From contig CBDDYR010000003.1 in assembly GCA_965235635.1 (NCBI GenBank), positions 120,582 through 184,581 of the forward strand: a DNA stretch of 64,000 bases, in the 5' to 3' direction. Positions 27,597 through 36,433 of this stretch are shown piece after piece (position 1 is the stretch's first letter; every line of letters begins with the position of its first letter). The notes beneath the pieces were generated by a model. The model saw only the letters and a program-made list of their open reading frames with translations, was not told where the DNA came from and did no database searches. This DNA comes from Fontibacterium meridianamericanum (GTDB lineage: Bacteria > Pseudomonadota > Alphaproteobacteria > Pelagibacterales > Pelagibacteraceae). The translations under genes and the position numbers were made by a program.

Positions 27597-27694
27597 AAAT
27601 GCTAAACGATTGGTACATCTGAAGTATTAAAAAAAGCTATTAAAAAATATAAATTTCAATCGAATTCCGATCATCCATGGAATATATAAATTAA

Positions 27695-27961
27695 ATGAAT
27701 TTAGAAATTATCATCACAACGGTTCTTGCAATGATTTCATCTTTGCTACCCTTTGTTTATAAAAAAATTACTGATAGTGCTCATCCTGGCAACCCTTATA
27801 TTATTTTAGGGGCTGTTATCTTAGGAGTGATTTCAGCGTGTTTAATTTATTCATTAATCACCCTTGGAATACTTGGAACTTTATACCTTCTGATTATCTA
27901 TATTATTATTCTAGGCTCTATTTTTCTTACCCAATATTTAGTAAAACTTAATTCCAAATAA
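27695..27961 (+). CDS. Small hydrophobic membrane protein
   Basis: The 88-residue protein has three hydrophobic segments (about 3-20, 34-55 and 60-80), separated by a short polar loop YKKITDSAHPGNPY. No family recognised. It is 38 bases before yciB and may be co-transcribed with it. No strong ribosome site is visible. Confidence 0.55.
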   Translation: MNLEIIITTVLAMISSLLPFVYKKITDSAHPGNPYIILGAVILGVISACLIYSLITLGILGTLYLLIIYIIILGSIFLTQYLVKLNSK

Positions 27962-27999
27962 AATATCAGCTATAAAAAAAATTTATTTAAAAAAAATTA

Positions 28000-28541
28000 A
28001 TGAATAAAAGTTTAAGAAGATTTTTATTAGAACTGGGTCCGCTTTTATTATTTTTTATAACTTATCGAAGAAGCGGAATGAACCATGGAATTATTATGCT
28101 AGATTATGACGACAACACATTATCGGTAATTATTAGTTATATCCTTGAAAAAAGAATTCCTATGATTGCCGTCATTGGAGCTATATTCATTGCAGTTTTT
28201 GGTGGGCTTGCAATTTATTTTAATAATAAAATATTTTTTTTTATGAAACCTCTTTTATTAATTTTATTTTTGCAATGGCTTTAATTTATACAAAATTTTT
28301 TCAAAAAAAATTAATTTTAAAAAATATTTTTGAAACGGTTAAAATGTCTGATCATGGCTGGAACAAGGTCACTATTCATTGGATTTATTTTTTTGTTTTC
28401 TTGGGTCTTCTGAATGAACTAATTTGGCGAACACAGCCCGAGTCTTTTTGGGTGAGCTTTAAAGTTTTTGGGATTGTTCCGATTAGTTTGGCATTTACAG
28501 CTTTGCAAGTGTATATGATCAAGAAGCATAAATATCATTGA
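28000..28541 (+). CDS. yciB: YciB/IspZ-type septation protein, one frameshift
   Basis: Two overlapping frames together match the intracellular septation protein A family. The first has LLELGPLLLFFITY and FGGLAIYFNN. After a shift near 28265 the second has KMSDHGWNKVTIHWIYFFVFLG, then NELIWRTQPESFWVSFKVFG. About 180 residues and five or six membrane helices are normal. The protein is involved in envelope integrity and cell elongation or division in other proteobacteria. Confidence 0.88.
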
Positions 28542-28642
28542 TAAAATTTACAGATAAATACTTATAAAGTTTTACTAGTTATAAATTATTTTCAATTTAT
28601 AATTTTAGATCATCAATAACAAATAAAGAAAGAGGAGAGTGA

Positions 28643-28837
28643 ATGTTAAAATCTATGGAGAGAATCTGGGCGAGAGCCACAGGTCATTTAATGGGTAATA
28701 CCGATGAAGAAAGACCGGATGTGCCAATCCTAACTTTAAGAGAGGCAAGGGTTGCTTTATATTTAAAAACTTTTTGGGTAGTCATTCATGTGATTACTTG
28801 CTTTTTTATTATTGCAAATATTATTAGGCACTGGTGA
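28643..28837 (+). CDS. Small single-helix membrane protein
   Basis: The 64-residue protein has a polar N-terminal half (MERIWARATGHLMGN, then PDVPILTLREARVALY) and one C-terminal membrane helix FWVVIHVITCFFIIANII. A GAGGAGAG ribosome site lies upstream. I do not recognise a family. The clean start and helix support a real gene. Confidence 0.65.
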   Translation: MLKSMERIWARATGHLMGNTDEERPDVPILTLREARVALYLKTFWVVIHVITCFFIIANIIRHW

Positions 28838-28918
28838 GAGATAAATATCGAACTCATTAGCTGAAAATTATATTTTAATGTACGAATTCTCAAAATGATA
28901 TATGTGGTAGATTGTTAT

Positions 28919-29752
28919 ATGAAAAAAATATTATTATTATTATTATTTTTTTTAAGTTCACCATTATTTGCGCAAAATGATGATAAGTTATTTGAAAGAT
29001 TAATCACCGTAGATTTAAAAGATGGAGTAAAGCAAGAAGGGGTTTTATCCTTAAAAAATCAAACCAGTAAACCCACTCGATTAGTGGTTATTCTTCCAGG
29101 TTATCCATCCGTTGTAAGACCTGTGGTTGAGAACAATGTGATGACTTCCTCACAATTAACTGGAAATTTTCTCATCCGAGCTCGAAGACATTTAATTGAT
29201 AATCAAATAGCAACGCTTATCGTTGATTGTCCTTCAAATAGTGGAGTTAAGTGCGAAAGCTCTTATCAAGCATCTCTTCAAAGACATGAAGATGTTGTTA
29301 AATTAGTTTTAGAAGTCAAAAAACTACACCCAACTATTCAACAAATTTGGTTAATTGGAACAAGCATGGGAACGATCTCCTCAGCTTTTATGCCAACTTA
29401 TCAACCAAGTATTTATGCAGGAACCATTCACACCGCGACCATAACAGAACCCTATGCTAAAAATTCATACCGAGAGTTAGGAGATTTTGATTATAAAAGA
29501 ATAACTATCCCACAATTTTTTATTCACCACCGTGAAGATCCGTGTCCAATTACTACTTATTCAGGAGCTCAATCCATTGCCAATAAATATAAATTGCCTT
29601 TAATTACAGTAGAAGGGGGCGGTGAATTTAAAGGTGATGCTTGTAAGGCATTTACTCAGCATGGTTTTGCTGGAAGAGAAAAAGAGGTAATGTCTGTGGT
29701 CAAAGAAATTATTAATACTGGTAAAATAACTAATCATGTCATCAATCATTGA
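28919..29752 (+). CDS. Exported alpha/beta hydrolase
   Basis: The start at 28919 gives a signal peptide (ILLLLLFFLSSPLFAQ). The mature protein has LVVILPGYPS (oxyanion strand), the nucleophile elbow WLIGTSMGTISS with Ser, FFIHHREDPCP near the acid and KAFTQHGF with the likely catalytic His. About 277 residues. The ATG at 28895 would put eight more residues before the leader and is less likely. Its 3' end overlaps the dienelactone hydrolase gene. Substrate unknown. Confidence 0.8.
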   Translation: MKKILLLLLFFLSSPLFAQNDDKLFERLITVDLKDGVKQEGVLSLKNQTSKPTRLVVILPGYPSVVRPVVENNVMTSSQLTGNFLIRARRHLIDNQIATLIVDCPSNSGVKCESSYQASLQRHEDVVKLVLEVKKLHPTIQQIWLIGTSMGTISSAFMPTYQPSIYAGTIHTATITEPYAKNSYRELGDFDYKRITIPQFFIHHREDPCPITTYSGAQSIANKYKLPLITVEGGGEFKGDACKAFTQHGFAGREKEVMSVVKEIINTGKITNHVINH

Positions 29753-30424
29753 ATTTAAAAGACCTGATGGAAAAACTTCCAAGGGATATTTAACCGAGGG
29801 CAGTAAAGATGCTCCAGCAATCGTAGTAATCCAAGAGTGGTGGGGAATGAATGATCAGATTAAAAAAGTTGCAGATACTTTTAAAAATTCAAGTTATCGT
29901 GCTTTAGTTCCAGATTTATATAAGGGCAAAGTTGCTTTAGATGAAAATGAAGCAAAGCATTTAATGACTGATCTTAATTTTCTAGATGCTGCAAAGGAAG
30001 ATATTCGAGGTGCTGTTCAGTATTTAAAAAGCACAGGTTCTAAAAAAGTTGCAGTCACAGGCTTTTGTATGGGAGGAGCTTTAACTTGTCTTTCATCGGT
30101 TCATGTTCCAGAATTAAATTGTGCTGTGATTTGGTATGGGTATCCACCCCTTGATTTAATTGATGCAAATAAAATTAAGATTCCACTCATTGGTCATTGG
30201 GCGCTTCATGATGATGCCTTTACATATTAGTGGTGTTGATCAATTAGAGAAGAAATTAAAGGATGCAAAAGTAAATTTTGAATTCTTCAGATATGATGCC
30301 AAGCATGCCTTTGCTAATGAAGAAGCGGACGAGTAGAAATCTTCCTTATCTAAAATATAATGAAGATGCAAAAAAACTAGCCTGGACACGAACTATGGTA
30401 TTTTTAAAAAAGAATTTAGCTTAA
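29736..30424 (+). CDS. Dienelactone hydrolase family protein, at least two frameshifts
   Basis: Family features are VVIQEWWGMNDQIKKVAD, VPDLYKGKVA, the Cys nucleophile in VTGFCMGGALTC, the acid in HWALHDDAF and the His in YDAKHAFANE. The frame breaks at about 30225 and again near 30335. The parts run on to TMVFLKKNLA at 30424, about 228 residues. The fold hydrolyses lactones or esters. It probably forms a pair with the exported hydrolase upstream, since they overlap by 17 bases. Confidence 0.85.
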
Positions 30425-30689
30425 TAATTAGTGAGATTTAACAAGGCTTTGGGAATTAATTTTAAAAAAAAATTACATCAAGATAATAGTTAAAAAATCC
30501 AAAATTAAAAGATTTTTAAATAATTGATTTTATTTAAATATTTATTTCATTTCTAAATAATTGTTATTTTAAGCCCATTTCTTCTATTTATTATTTTGCT
30601 CTTTGCCACAATTTCTAACTAACCTCTTAAATTGTAATACTTATTTCTTTTAAATTGAGATTTTTTTCAGCTAATTTGACTTTAAAGGG

Positions 30690-30892
30690 TGTAAGGCAGA
30701 TATTTTCAGACAGGAGGCGGTCAATATGTTTGTACCAATACCTGATACTTGAATAAAAGAAGTTTGATAACTTATAATCTAGTAAAAGAGCTTACGGACC
30801 TCTGCTCTTCCAAAAAAGGTCCAAACATCACACATAATTTTTATAGGTTATTTAGAACCTGGTAAAAGGGGGCAACCGTCCCCCTTTCGGTT
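30690..30892 (+). ncRNA. Putative structured RNA with pseudoknots in a 480-base gene-free gap
   Basis: The gap 30425-30903 holds no convincing ORF. Its first 260 bases are plain AT-rich DNA, but the last 200 are more GC-rich and full of pairing. AAGAGC (30786-30791) pairs with GCTCTT (30804-30809), while GGACCT in that loop (30796-30801) pairs with AGGTCC (30817-30822). This is a textbook H-type pseudoknot with a CCAAAAA linker. An AGGTT/AACCT hairpin follows (30845-30849/30856-30860), then GGGGG/CCCCC (30868-30872/30880-30884) interleaved with AACCG/CGGTT (30874-30878/30888-30892). The layout recalls tmRNA pseudoknots, yet no tag frame or T-arm is seen. Strand is uncertain. Confidence 0.42.
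30865..30887 (-). terminator. Rho-independent terminator for the azoreductase gene
   Basis: AAAGGGGG and CCCCCTTT form an 8-bp stem with a 7-base loop. On the minus strand it lies 17 bases after the azoreductase stop (30904) and is followed by TTTT. It overlaps the end of the putative structured RNA on the plus strand. Confidence 0.72.
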
Positions 30893-30903
30893 AAAGTAAA
30901 TTT

Positions 30904-31480
30904 TTATAGAGAATTAATTTTTTCTTTTGTTTTTTCAATCTTTTGTGGATCTCGATTTAAAGCAGTCTGCTGCAATAATTTCTATATTATTGACTCCTAA
31001 GAAATTCAGCGCTTGTTTTAACCAAGGGGTGCAAAAATCCACAGGGCTATTTACGGGCACACCTCCTGAAACAATGAGTAAATAAGCTTTTTTAATATTG
31101 GTTATAATTCCAACAGGTCCTTTGTCTGTGTAATTAAAGGTTTCACCATTTCTTGCAATTAAATCAAACCAAGCTTTTAAACATGCAGGAACTCCAAAAT
31201 TGTAGATCGGAGCAGAGATTACTAGAGTATCGCACTCTTTAAATTCTTTGACTAATTCATCTGATATTTTAAATAATTTTTTATCAGCCTCCGTTCGCTC
31301 ATTTTCTGGAATAATAAATCCAGCTCCTTTTATTCCACTTACAAAAGGAAGACCAATGGATACATCTCGATATTTAACGGTATCAGAAGGTTTTTTAATC
31401 TTATCAACTAATAATTTAGCAAGACTTTTTGAAACAGATTCTGCTTTTCGTGCGCTTGAATCAATGTGATAAATTTTCAT
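30904..31480 (-). CDS. azoR: FMN-dependent NADH:quinone/azo oxidoreductase (AzoR-like), one frameshift
   Basis: This flavodoxin-like protein has KIYHIDSSARKAESVS (FMN phosphate loop), LVISAPIYNFGVPACLKAW and the FMN-binding GPVGIITNIKKAYLLIVSGG. The frame ends at 30935, but removing one T from the run near 30957 gives LNRDPQKIEKTKEKINSL to 30904, about 191 residues. The family reduces quinones or azo compounds in the cytosol. It is monocistronic with its own terminator. Confidence 0.87.
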
Positions 31481-31561
31481 AAATTAAATAGGGCTATTGT
31501 TTATCTTAACAAAGCAAGATTACAATAGTTTAGAATACTTCAAAGCAATTCATTTCAATTT

Positions 31562-31953
31562 TTAGATTTCGTCTTTATCGAGTTTAATTCCAAGAAATTT
31601 TGATCGTCTAAATTTTAATATGACAATTGCAATTGCAAGAAGAAGAATTGCGCCTGCTTCATAGACAAGGGTTGAAGGATCGATATCTTTTTTTTGTAAT
31701 ATAATTAATCGTGAAAGAGCCGTGATTGAGATAAATAATGGATACGTTAAGCGAATAGTCAGCGTGCGCCAGTAACTGGTGACCATTCCAATCACCTCTA
31801 AAGTAAATAAATAAGTAATAATAAATCAGGTAAATTAATATTTCGAATTTCAATCATATGCATCACCTCAAGAACAAAGGCAATGGAGGTTGCAAGAAGA
31901 ATAACCGATGCAAAAACCAGTTGTAGTTTTCTAAAATAATCAACCATCAACAT
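31562..31953 (-). CDS. PsiE-like membrane protein, one frameshift
   Basis: The upstream frame from 31953 gives VFASVILLATSIAFVLEV and EIRNINLPDLLLL. A shift near 31810 joins EVIGMVTSYWRTLTIRLTYP, TALSRLIILQKKDIDPST and the helix AILLLAIAIVILKF. The fused product of about 130 residues with four helices resembles the phosphate-starvation-inducible PsiE family. Alone, the downstream frame would lack the first two helices. Role in the cell unknown. Confidence 0.7.
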
Positions 31954-32027
31954 TTAGCTTTATACTGATTTGCACCTTTCAAAAACAAATAGATGATTGT
32001 TCTTAAAGACCAACAATCACAGCTTTA

Positions 32028-33174
32028 TTAAAGAAATTTATTTAAGATCTTTGGAATTTGTTCTTTAAAGGCAAAAAAACCCTTCGTTGCTAAGGGATAG
32101 CAATCTTGATCATAACTTCTTGCAAGATACGATATTTTAACTTTCTCTTTTATTTTAGAAATAAAATCATTCTCATAGCCACAATTTAAATAAGGCATGA
32201 TCACATTTTTAATATCTCGTTCTTTAATGATTTTTAATAAATCCTCTTTATTCTTTATAATTAAATCAGAATTAAACTTAACTTTAAGCGTATCTAATAG
32301 TTCTAAATTAATATTTTTTTTAAAATCTAAAACAGCTTTTGCATAATCTTCCTTTTCTAACAAATCATTAAAATCAAAAAGGGCATAATGCGTAAATGTG
32401 TCTTTAGTTTTTTGTAAAAAACAACTATCAAGATTATGAATTAAAAATAACGAGTTTTCAGTTTCAACTTTATCAAAATTTAAAACTCCCGCTTTATAAT
32501 TTTCAGTTTCAAATAAGGAACTTGCATTCTCATTTAGTTTTAACACTTCATATTTTTTAGCTGAAAAAGTGTTAATATTATATTTAGTTGCAAGATAATT
32601 TTTTCCCTTCGTCTGCAATCCTGCAACCCAACGCCAACTTAAAGTGTTTGAAGCTGCATCGCCATCGAGTAAATGTTTTAGAAAAAAATCAGCCCCCAGT
32701 TGCCAAGGCAGTTTTAAAGTAAAGATCCAAATACTAGCAAACCACATCCTTGTATGGTTATGGAGATAATTGTGCTCTTTAAGCTCAAGCACCCAGTCGT
32801 TAAAGCATTCAATATTTGTCTTTGCCACTAATCGCTTCTTTATAAGGCGCACTTTCCTTTTGTTTTTCTAAATTTTTAAGATCTCTTAAATAATCATCCC
32901 ACACTTTAGGGCGAAGTTCTAACCAACCCTTCCAATAGGTGCGCCAGAATACTTCTTGGATAAACTTTTCAATTTTAAGGTAGGCAAATTTTGAATGGGC
33001 ACATTTGATAACCTCTTCTTCATCAATTAATCGATGGGTGATATATTTTGATAACTGACTGACATTATCTCTTTTTAATGGGCCATAATCAAAGTTTCTT
33101 GCCCTTGCATATTGGCTTAAGGAGTTGGTACAAAAATGATTGAGTTGTTCTAAAGCTTGTTCTGTTAATTTCAT
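32028..33174 (-). CDS. Photolyase-like FAD protein with swapped domain order, one frameshift
   Basis: The first part (33174-32809) has ARARNFDYGPLKRDNVSQLS and EVFWRTYWKGW. After a shift near 32830 come YLHNHTRMWFASIW, HLLDGDAASNTLSWRWVAG and QTKGKNYLA, the FAD-binding signature of photolyases and cryptochromes. This domain is N-terminal here. The last 170 residues look like a Rossmann-type alpha/beta domain (SLFLIHNLDSCF to PYLNCGYENDFISKIKEK, then FFAFKEQIPKIL), the part that normally stands first. The merged length is 382 residues. I infer a circularly permuted photolyase relative. Confidence 0.72.
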
Positions 33175-33270
33175 TTTAAAGGTTTAATAAATTTATAATA
33201 TATCTATGGTTTTTTACCCTCTTATTTTTTGCGATTTTAATTTTATAAAAATTATCTATTATCAAGCCTT

Positions 33271-34155
33271 ATGACTTTAAAAGAGATTAATAATATTAAG
33301 AATAATAGAGAGGTTATTAACCTTTATGATCAGTATGCTCATGGCAAAATTACTAAAAGAGAATTTTTAGATAAAGTTCAAAAATTTATCATTGGCATAA
33401 GTGCAGTTGCAGTCCTTGAAGTATTAAGTCCAAAATATTCCTACGCTAATCAAGTGGATCCAAATGATAAAGCCCTTCAAATCACAAGTGTTACCTACTC
33501 ATCTGCAAAAGGGCATGGGGCAATTAAAAGTTATGTAGTAAAACCCATAAAGAGTAATGAAAAAACTCCAGTCATTTTACTCGTGCATGAGAATAGAGGA
33601 TTAAACCCTTACATTATGGATGTTGCAAGAAGACTGGCTAAAGAAAACTTTATCGCATTTGCTCCCGATGGATTATCTGCAAAAGGAGGTTACCCTGGTA
33701 ATGATGATCAAGGAAGAGAATTACAGGCATCCTTAGATCAAGAAAAGTTAAAACAAGATTTTTTTGCAGGCGTTGAGTATTTAGAGAAAAATTATAAATC
33801 TAAAATTGGCGTTATTGGCTTTTGTTATGGAGGCGGCATGGTTAATCAATTAGCTGTAAATTTTAAAAATATATCAGCAGCAGTTTCTTATTATGGTCCA
33901 CAAGCTGATTTAAAGGATGTGCCAAAAATTCAATCACCCCTGATGCTTCATTATGCAGAGTTAGATGAGAGAATTAATAAAGGCTGGCCAGATTTTGAAA
34001 AAGCATTAAAGGATAACAAGAAAAATTATGTGATCCATGATTATAAAGGCGTCAATCACGCATTTCATAATGATACCACACCAAGATATGACAAAGCGGC
34101 TGCCGAATTGTCATGGAAAAGATCCATGGATTTTTTCAGAAAATACTTAGCTTAA
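33271..34155 (+). CDS. Exported dienelactone hydrolase family protein (YghX-like)
   Basis: The 294-residue intact protein has an N-terminal domain of about 60 residues with ITKREFLDKVQKFI followed by a hydrophobic stretch to YSYANQ, a Tat-like leader with Lys-Arg in place of Arg-Arg. The hydrolase core has LLVHENRGLNPYI, Cys nucleophile in IGFCYGGGMVNQL, the acid in HYAELDERI and His in GVNHAFHND. YghX-like carboxymethylenebutenolidases share this layout. Substrate unknown. Confidence 0.86.
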   Translation: MTLKEINNIKNNREVINLYDQYAHGKITKREFLDKVQKFIIGISAVAVLEVLSPKYSYANQVDPNDKALQITSVTYSSAKGHGAIKSYVVKPIKSNEKTPVILLVHENRGLNPYIMDVARRLAKENFIAFAPDGLSAKGGYPGNDDQGRELQASLDQEKLKQDFFAGVEYLEKNYKSKIGVIGFCYGGGMVNQLAVNFKNISAAVSYYGPQADLKDVPKIQSPLMLHYAELDERINKGWPDFEKALKDNKKNYVIHDYKGVNHAFHNDTTPRYDKAAAELSWKRSMDFFRKYLA

Positions 34156-34331
34156 ATTATTTAATTAAGTACTCTTATACGATAATTCTTTGTTTAATAA
34201 AATACTTACAAAATTAATTCATTCGCAAATACAGTTGAGTGGCAGTGACGCAAATCTTATTGGATTAAACTCAAAGTAGCAAGGAATTATCTTAAATAAA
34301 AATTTAAAGTAATATATTTAAAAAACTTAGA

Positions 34332-34715
34332 TTATTTTTTCTTTTTATCCATTACGATTGCAACATGATCTGGATATTTCCACATAGCCCCAGTTATCAT
34401 ATCTGTAATCCCAAGGTCGATTGCAATTCCAATTACTCCAGCAGTTTGTGCAGTAGAAACTATACGTGTTGTGCTTGGCTCATGATTATCAGCTGTACAA
34501 GAAGCAATTAAATCACCAGCTCCTTTAGAAACTTGTAATAAATTTGATTTACCAGAAACAGTTCCAACTGTTGCGTTATCTTTATTAACGATTGAACATT
34601 TTGCTTCAATTGGATCTATAGAAAAAGAAATTACTTGGTTTGTACCTTGAGTAATAGATGCACAGTTTGTTAAAATTAAAAGAGAAGTAATAGCTAAAAA
34701 ATTTTTAAAATTCAT
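34332..34715 (-). CDS. Lipoprotein (127 aa)
   Basis: A hydrophobic leader ends in the lipobox ILTNC, so the mature protein is lipid-anchored at Cys18. Next come SITQGTNQVISFSIDPIEAKC and VSGKSNLLQVSKGAGDL, a pattern seen in small lipoproteins with a beta-sandwich followed by a Gly/Ala hydrophobic segment (TAGVIGIAIDLGI). Function unknown. It is 3 bases after a small secreted protein gene, so they form a pair. Confidence 0.75.
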   Translation of the reverse strand: MNFKNFLAITSLLILTNCASITQGTNQVISFSIDPIEAKCSIVNKDNATVGTVSGKSNLLQVSKGAGDLIASCTADNHEPSTTRIVSTAQTAGVIGIAIDLGITDMITGAMWKYPDHVAIVMDKKKK

Positions 34716-34718
34716 AGA

Positions 34719-34964
34719 TTAACAATTTAAACTTAATGCAGAGCAGGTTCCGTTATAGGTATTGGTCCCACTCTTTCCCGTATAAGGATTGGTATTTCCT
34801 GAAGTGCTCCAATTATCATTTTTATATTCATTCGGAGATGAACGATAATGTGGCTGAACATAAGTTCCGTTATCTTTAGTGTAGCCTCTAACTGCTACAT
34901 CTCTAGCCTCAACAGAAGCTAGAGATAGTAGAGTAAAAAAAATAACAAGAAATATATTTTTCAT
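34719..34964 (-). CDS. Small secreted protein with PHYRSSPN motif
   Basis: From the ATG at 34964 the 81-residue product has a signal peptide (to about SVEA) and a mature part with VRGYTKDNGTYVQPHYRSSP and NTNPYTGKSGTN. This motif set occurs in short secreted proteins of many proteobacteria without known function. An in-frame ATG 10 codons earlier would spoil the leader. Two Cys near the C-terminus may pair. Confidence 0.75.
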   Translation of the reverse strand: MKNIFLVIFFTLLSLASVEARDVAVRGYTKDNGTYVQPHYRSSPNEYKNDNWSTSGNTNPYTGKSGTNTYNGTCSALSLNC

Positions 34965-35084
34965 GTATAATATATTAAAATTTAAGCCTAACACTACTAA
35001 GGCTCCATTAGCTCATTTAACTTCATCTAAAGTCTATCTTGTAAATATTATAACTAATGTCTACAGGATATAGTTTGATCAAAA

Positions 35085-35603
35085 TTAGACTTTTAAACCA
35101 ACTGCCATAATAAAGATCCCAACCAGTATCAGCAGCACTGAACCGTTTGTTGTAGTTCCATTCACATTTAATTTTGCATGCCGCATCATGTGAGCTCCTA
35201 GTACTCCAAGCACATCACAATTTTTCTAGTAAATTTGAGCTATTAGGTTTAAGAAATTCGCAAATCTACTCCATGATGCATCGTAAGCTAATTGTTCAGA
35301 TCGAGCACTGTTTGTATTGAGTTGATCTAAACTTGCAGTTTTAAATTAAACCAACTTGACATTACCAAATTGATTATTAAAATCATAGTATCCAAATATT
35401 CGATCCAACTAAATCTGCTATGTCATAAGTGACGGTTTATCTGCCAGATGCATTAGCGATCGCTTGAGCATTTTCCTTTCTTTTGTATCTACTCCAGGCA
35501 TATACCTCCCTCTATGCCCAAATCCAGATTTATTTTGCGAATATGATACTGTTGGTAAAATTGATAATATCAAAATAGCAATTAGTTTATTTTTTATTTT
35601 CAT
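35085..35603 (-). pseudogene. Broken gene for a small exported membrane protein
   Basis: The first frame has a signal peptide (KLIAILILSILPTVSYSQ), then GFGHRGRYMPGVDTKERK. Coding continues in other frames as AIANASGRQTVTYDIADLVG, WILYDFNNQFGN, LDQLNTNSARSEQLAYDASW and finally a C-terminal helix SVLLILVGIFIMAVGLKV. At least three indels are needed. The family is not recognised. Either a decayed gene or heavy consensus error. Confidence 0.55.
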
Positions 35604-35653
35604 AATATTTTTTTATTTTTAATTATTAATAATTGATAAATTCTTTATAGGTT

Positions 35654-35663
35654 GGGGGGGGGG
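35654..35663 (+). repeat. Poly-G tract (10 G)
   Basis: Ten G lie between the broken exported-protein gene (51 bases before its start on the minus strand) and winged-helix paralog C (204 bases before its start). Six bases after the run, an ATG at 35670 opens an 18-codon ORF. The run could act as a variable promoter spacer or ribosome site. Confidence 0.85.
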
Positions 35664-35866
35664 TAAAAAATGCTAAATTTTATATATATAATCTGTACTA
35701 ATTATTTAAAATTCATTGATTTATAGGCTTATTGTTTTGAAATTTAAGTGTTGTTTTCAAACAACATTTATCTGTGAGTATTTAAAAGTATCTTAAAATC
35801 TAAGATTTTATACTAATATTATATAAATATATAATATTTATATATCTAATATATCAGATTTTATCA

Positions 35867-36229
35867 ATGGAACAGCAAAAAATTACAAAATATAATAACA
35901 ATAAGTTTTTAGATCAGTATAAAAATTTTGTTGCAGTTGATACAAATATCTTAAATTTTAAAGTTTCAGGATATGGAACATTAGTTCTCTACAATATTAT
36001 GAAAGGCTATTATGAGAATAAACCTTTTACTGCAGAGCAAATTATTACTGCAATTGATCCTAAATTTGGCTCTCGTAATGCTATTTTAAATCTTATTAAA
36101 AAGTCTGAAAAAGCTGGAATTATAAACCGTGTTGTTTCAAAGCAGGATAAAAGAGAAAAAGTGATTATTCCAAGCAAAAGTCTGGTTGATAGCCACAAAA
36201 AGATGCTCAGTTTCATCTTAAGCCACTAA
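35867..36229 (+). CDS. MarR-like winged-helix protein, paralog C
   Basis: The 120-residue protein resembles the proteins at 18210 and 18674 along the same core: FTAEQIITAIDPKFGSRNAI, KAGIINRVVSKQDKREKVI, IPSKSLVDSHKKM. A DNA-binding role is inferred from the helix-turn-helix-wing pattern. It is the last gene before the pilus operon, so it could regulate pili, but that is a guess from position only. Confidence 0.65.
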   Translation: MEQQKITKYNNNKFLDQYKNFVAVDTNILNFKVSGYGTLVLYNIMKGYYENKPFTAEQIITAIDPKFGSRNAILNLIKKSEKAGIINRVVSKQDKREKVIIPSKSLVDSHKKMLSFILSH

Positions 36230-36433
36230 TTTTAAGCTTAAGATAATTAATTTTATTAAATTTTTAGATATAAATAATATTTTTAATTTTAAAAATTATA
36301 TAAAAATTTTATATATAAACTCATAAAACACACAAAAAATATATACATTTATTGTAAATAAATTCTTGTCACGGTTGTTAATCTGTGCTCAAATTGCCCT
36401 TTTTATAGCTATCTGGGGAGTTCAAAATTATTC

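Noticed and set aside
27600..27694. Small fragment with GTSEVLKKAIKKYKF-like reading after the membrane ORF at 27372
   Set aside because: Only 27 codons, with no start or ribosome site. It may be the tail of a lost gene but cannot be supported.
30690..30892. Assignment of the pseudoknot region as tmRNA
   Set aside because: No tag peptide, T-arm or CCA-bearing piece is visible, and the adjacent gap is plain AT-rich DNA. Kept only as an unassigned RNA.
36360..36400. Sigma-54 promoter before the pilus operon
   Set aside because: A GG and a GC element are present but the spacing is not 10 bases, so the consensus is not met.
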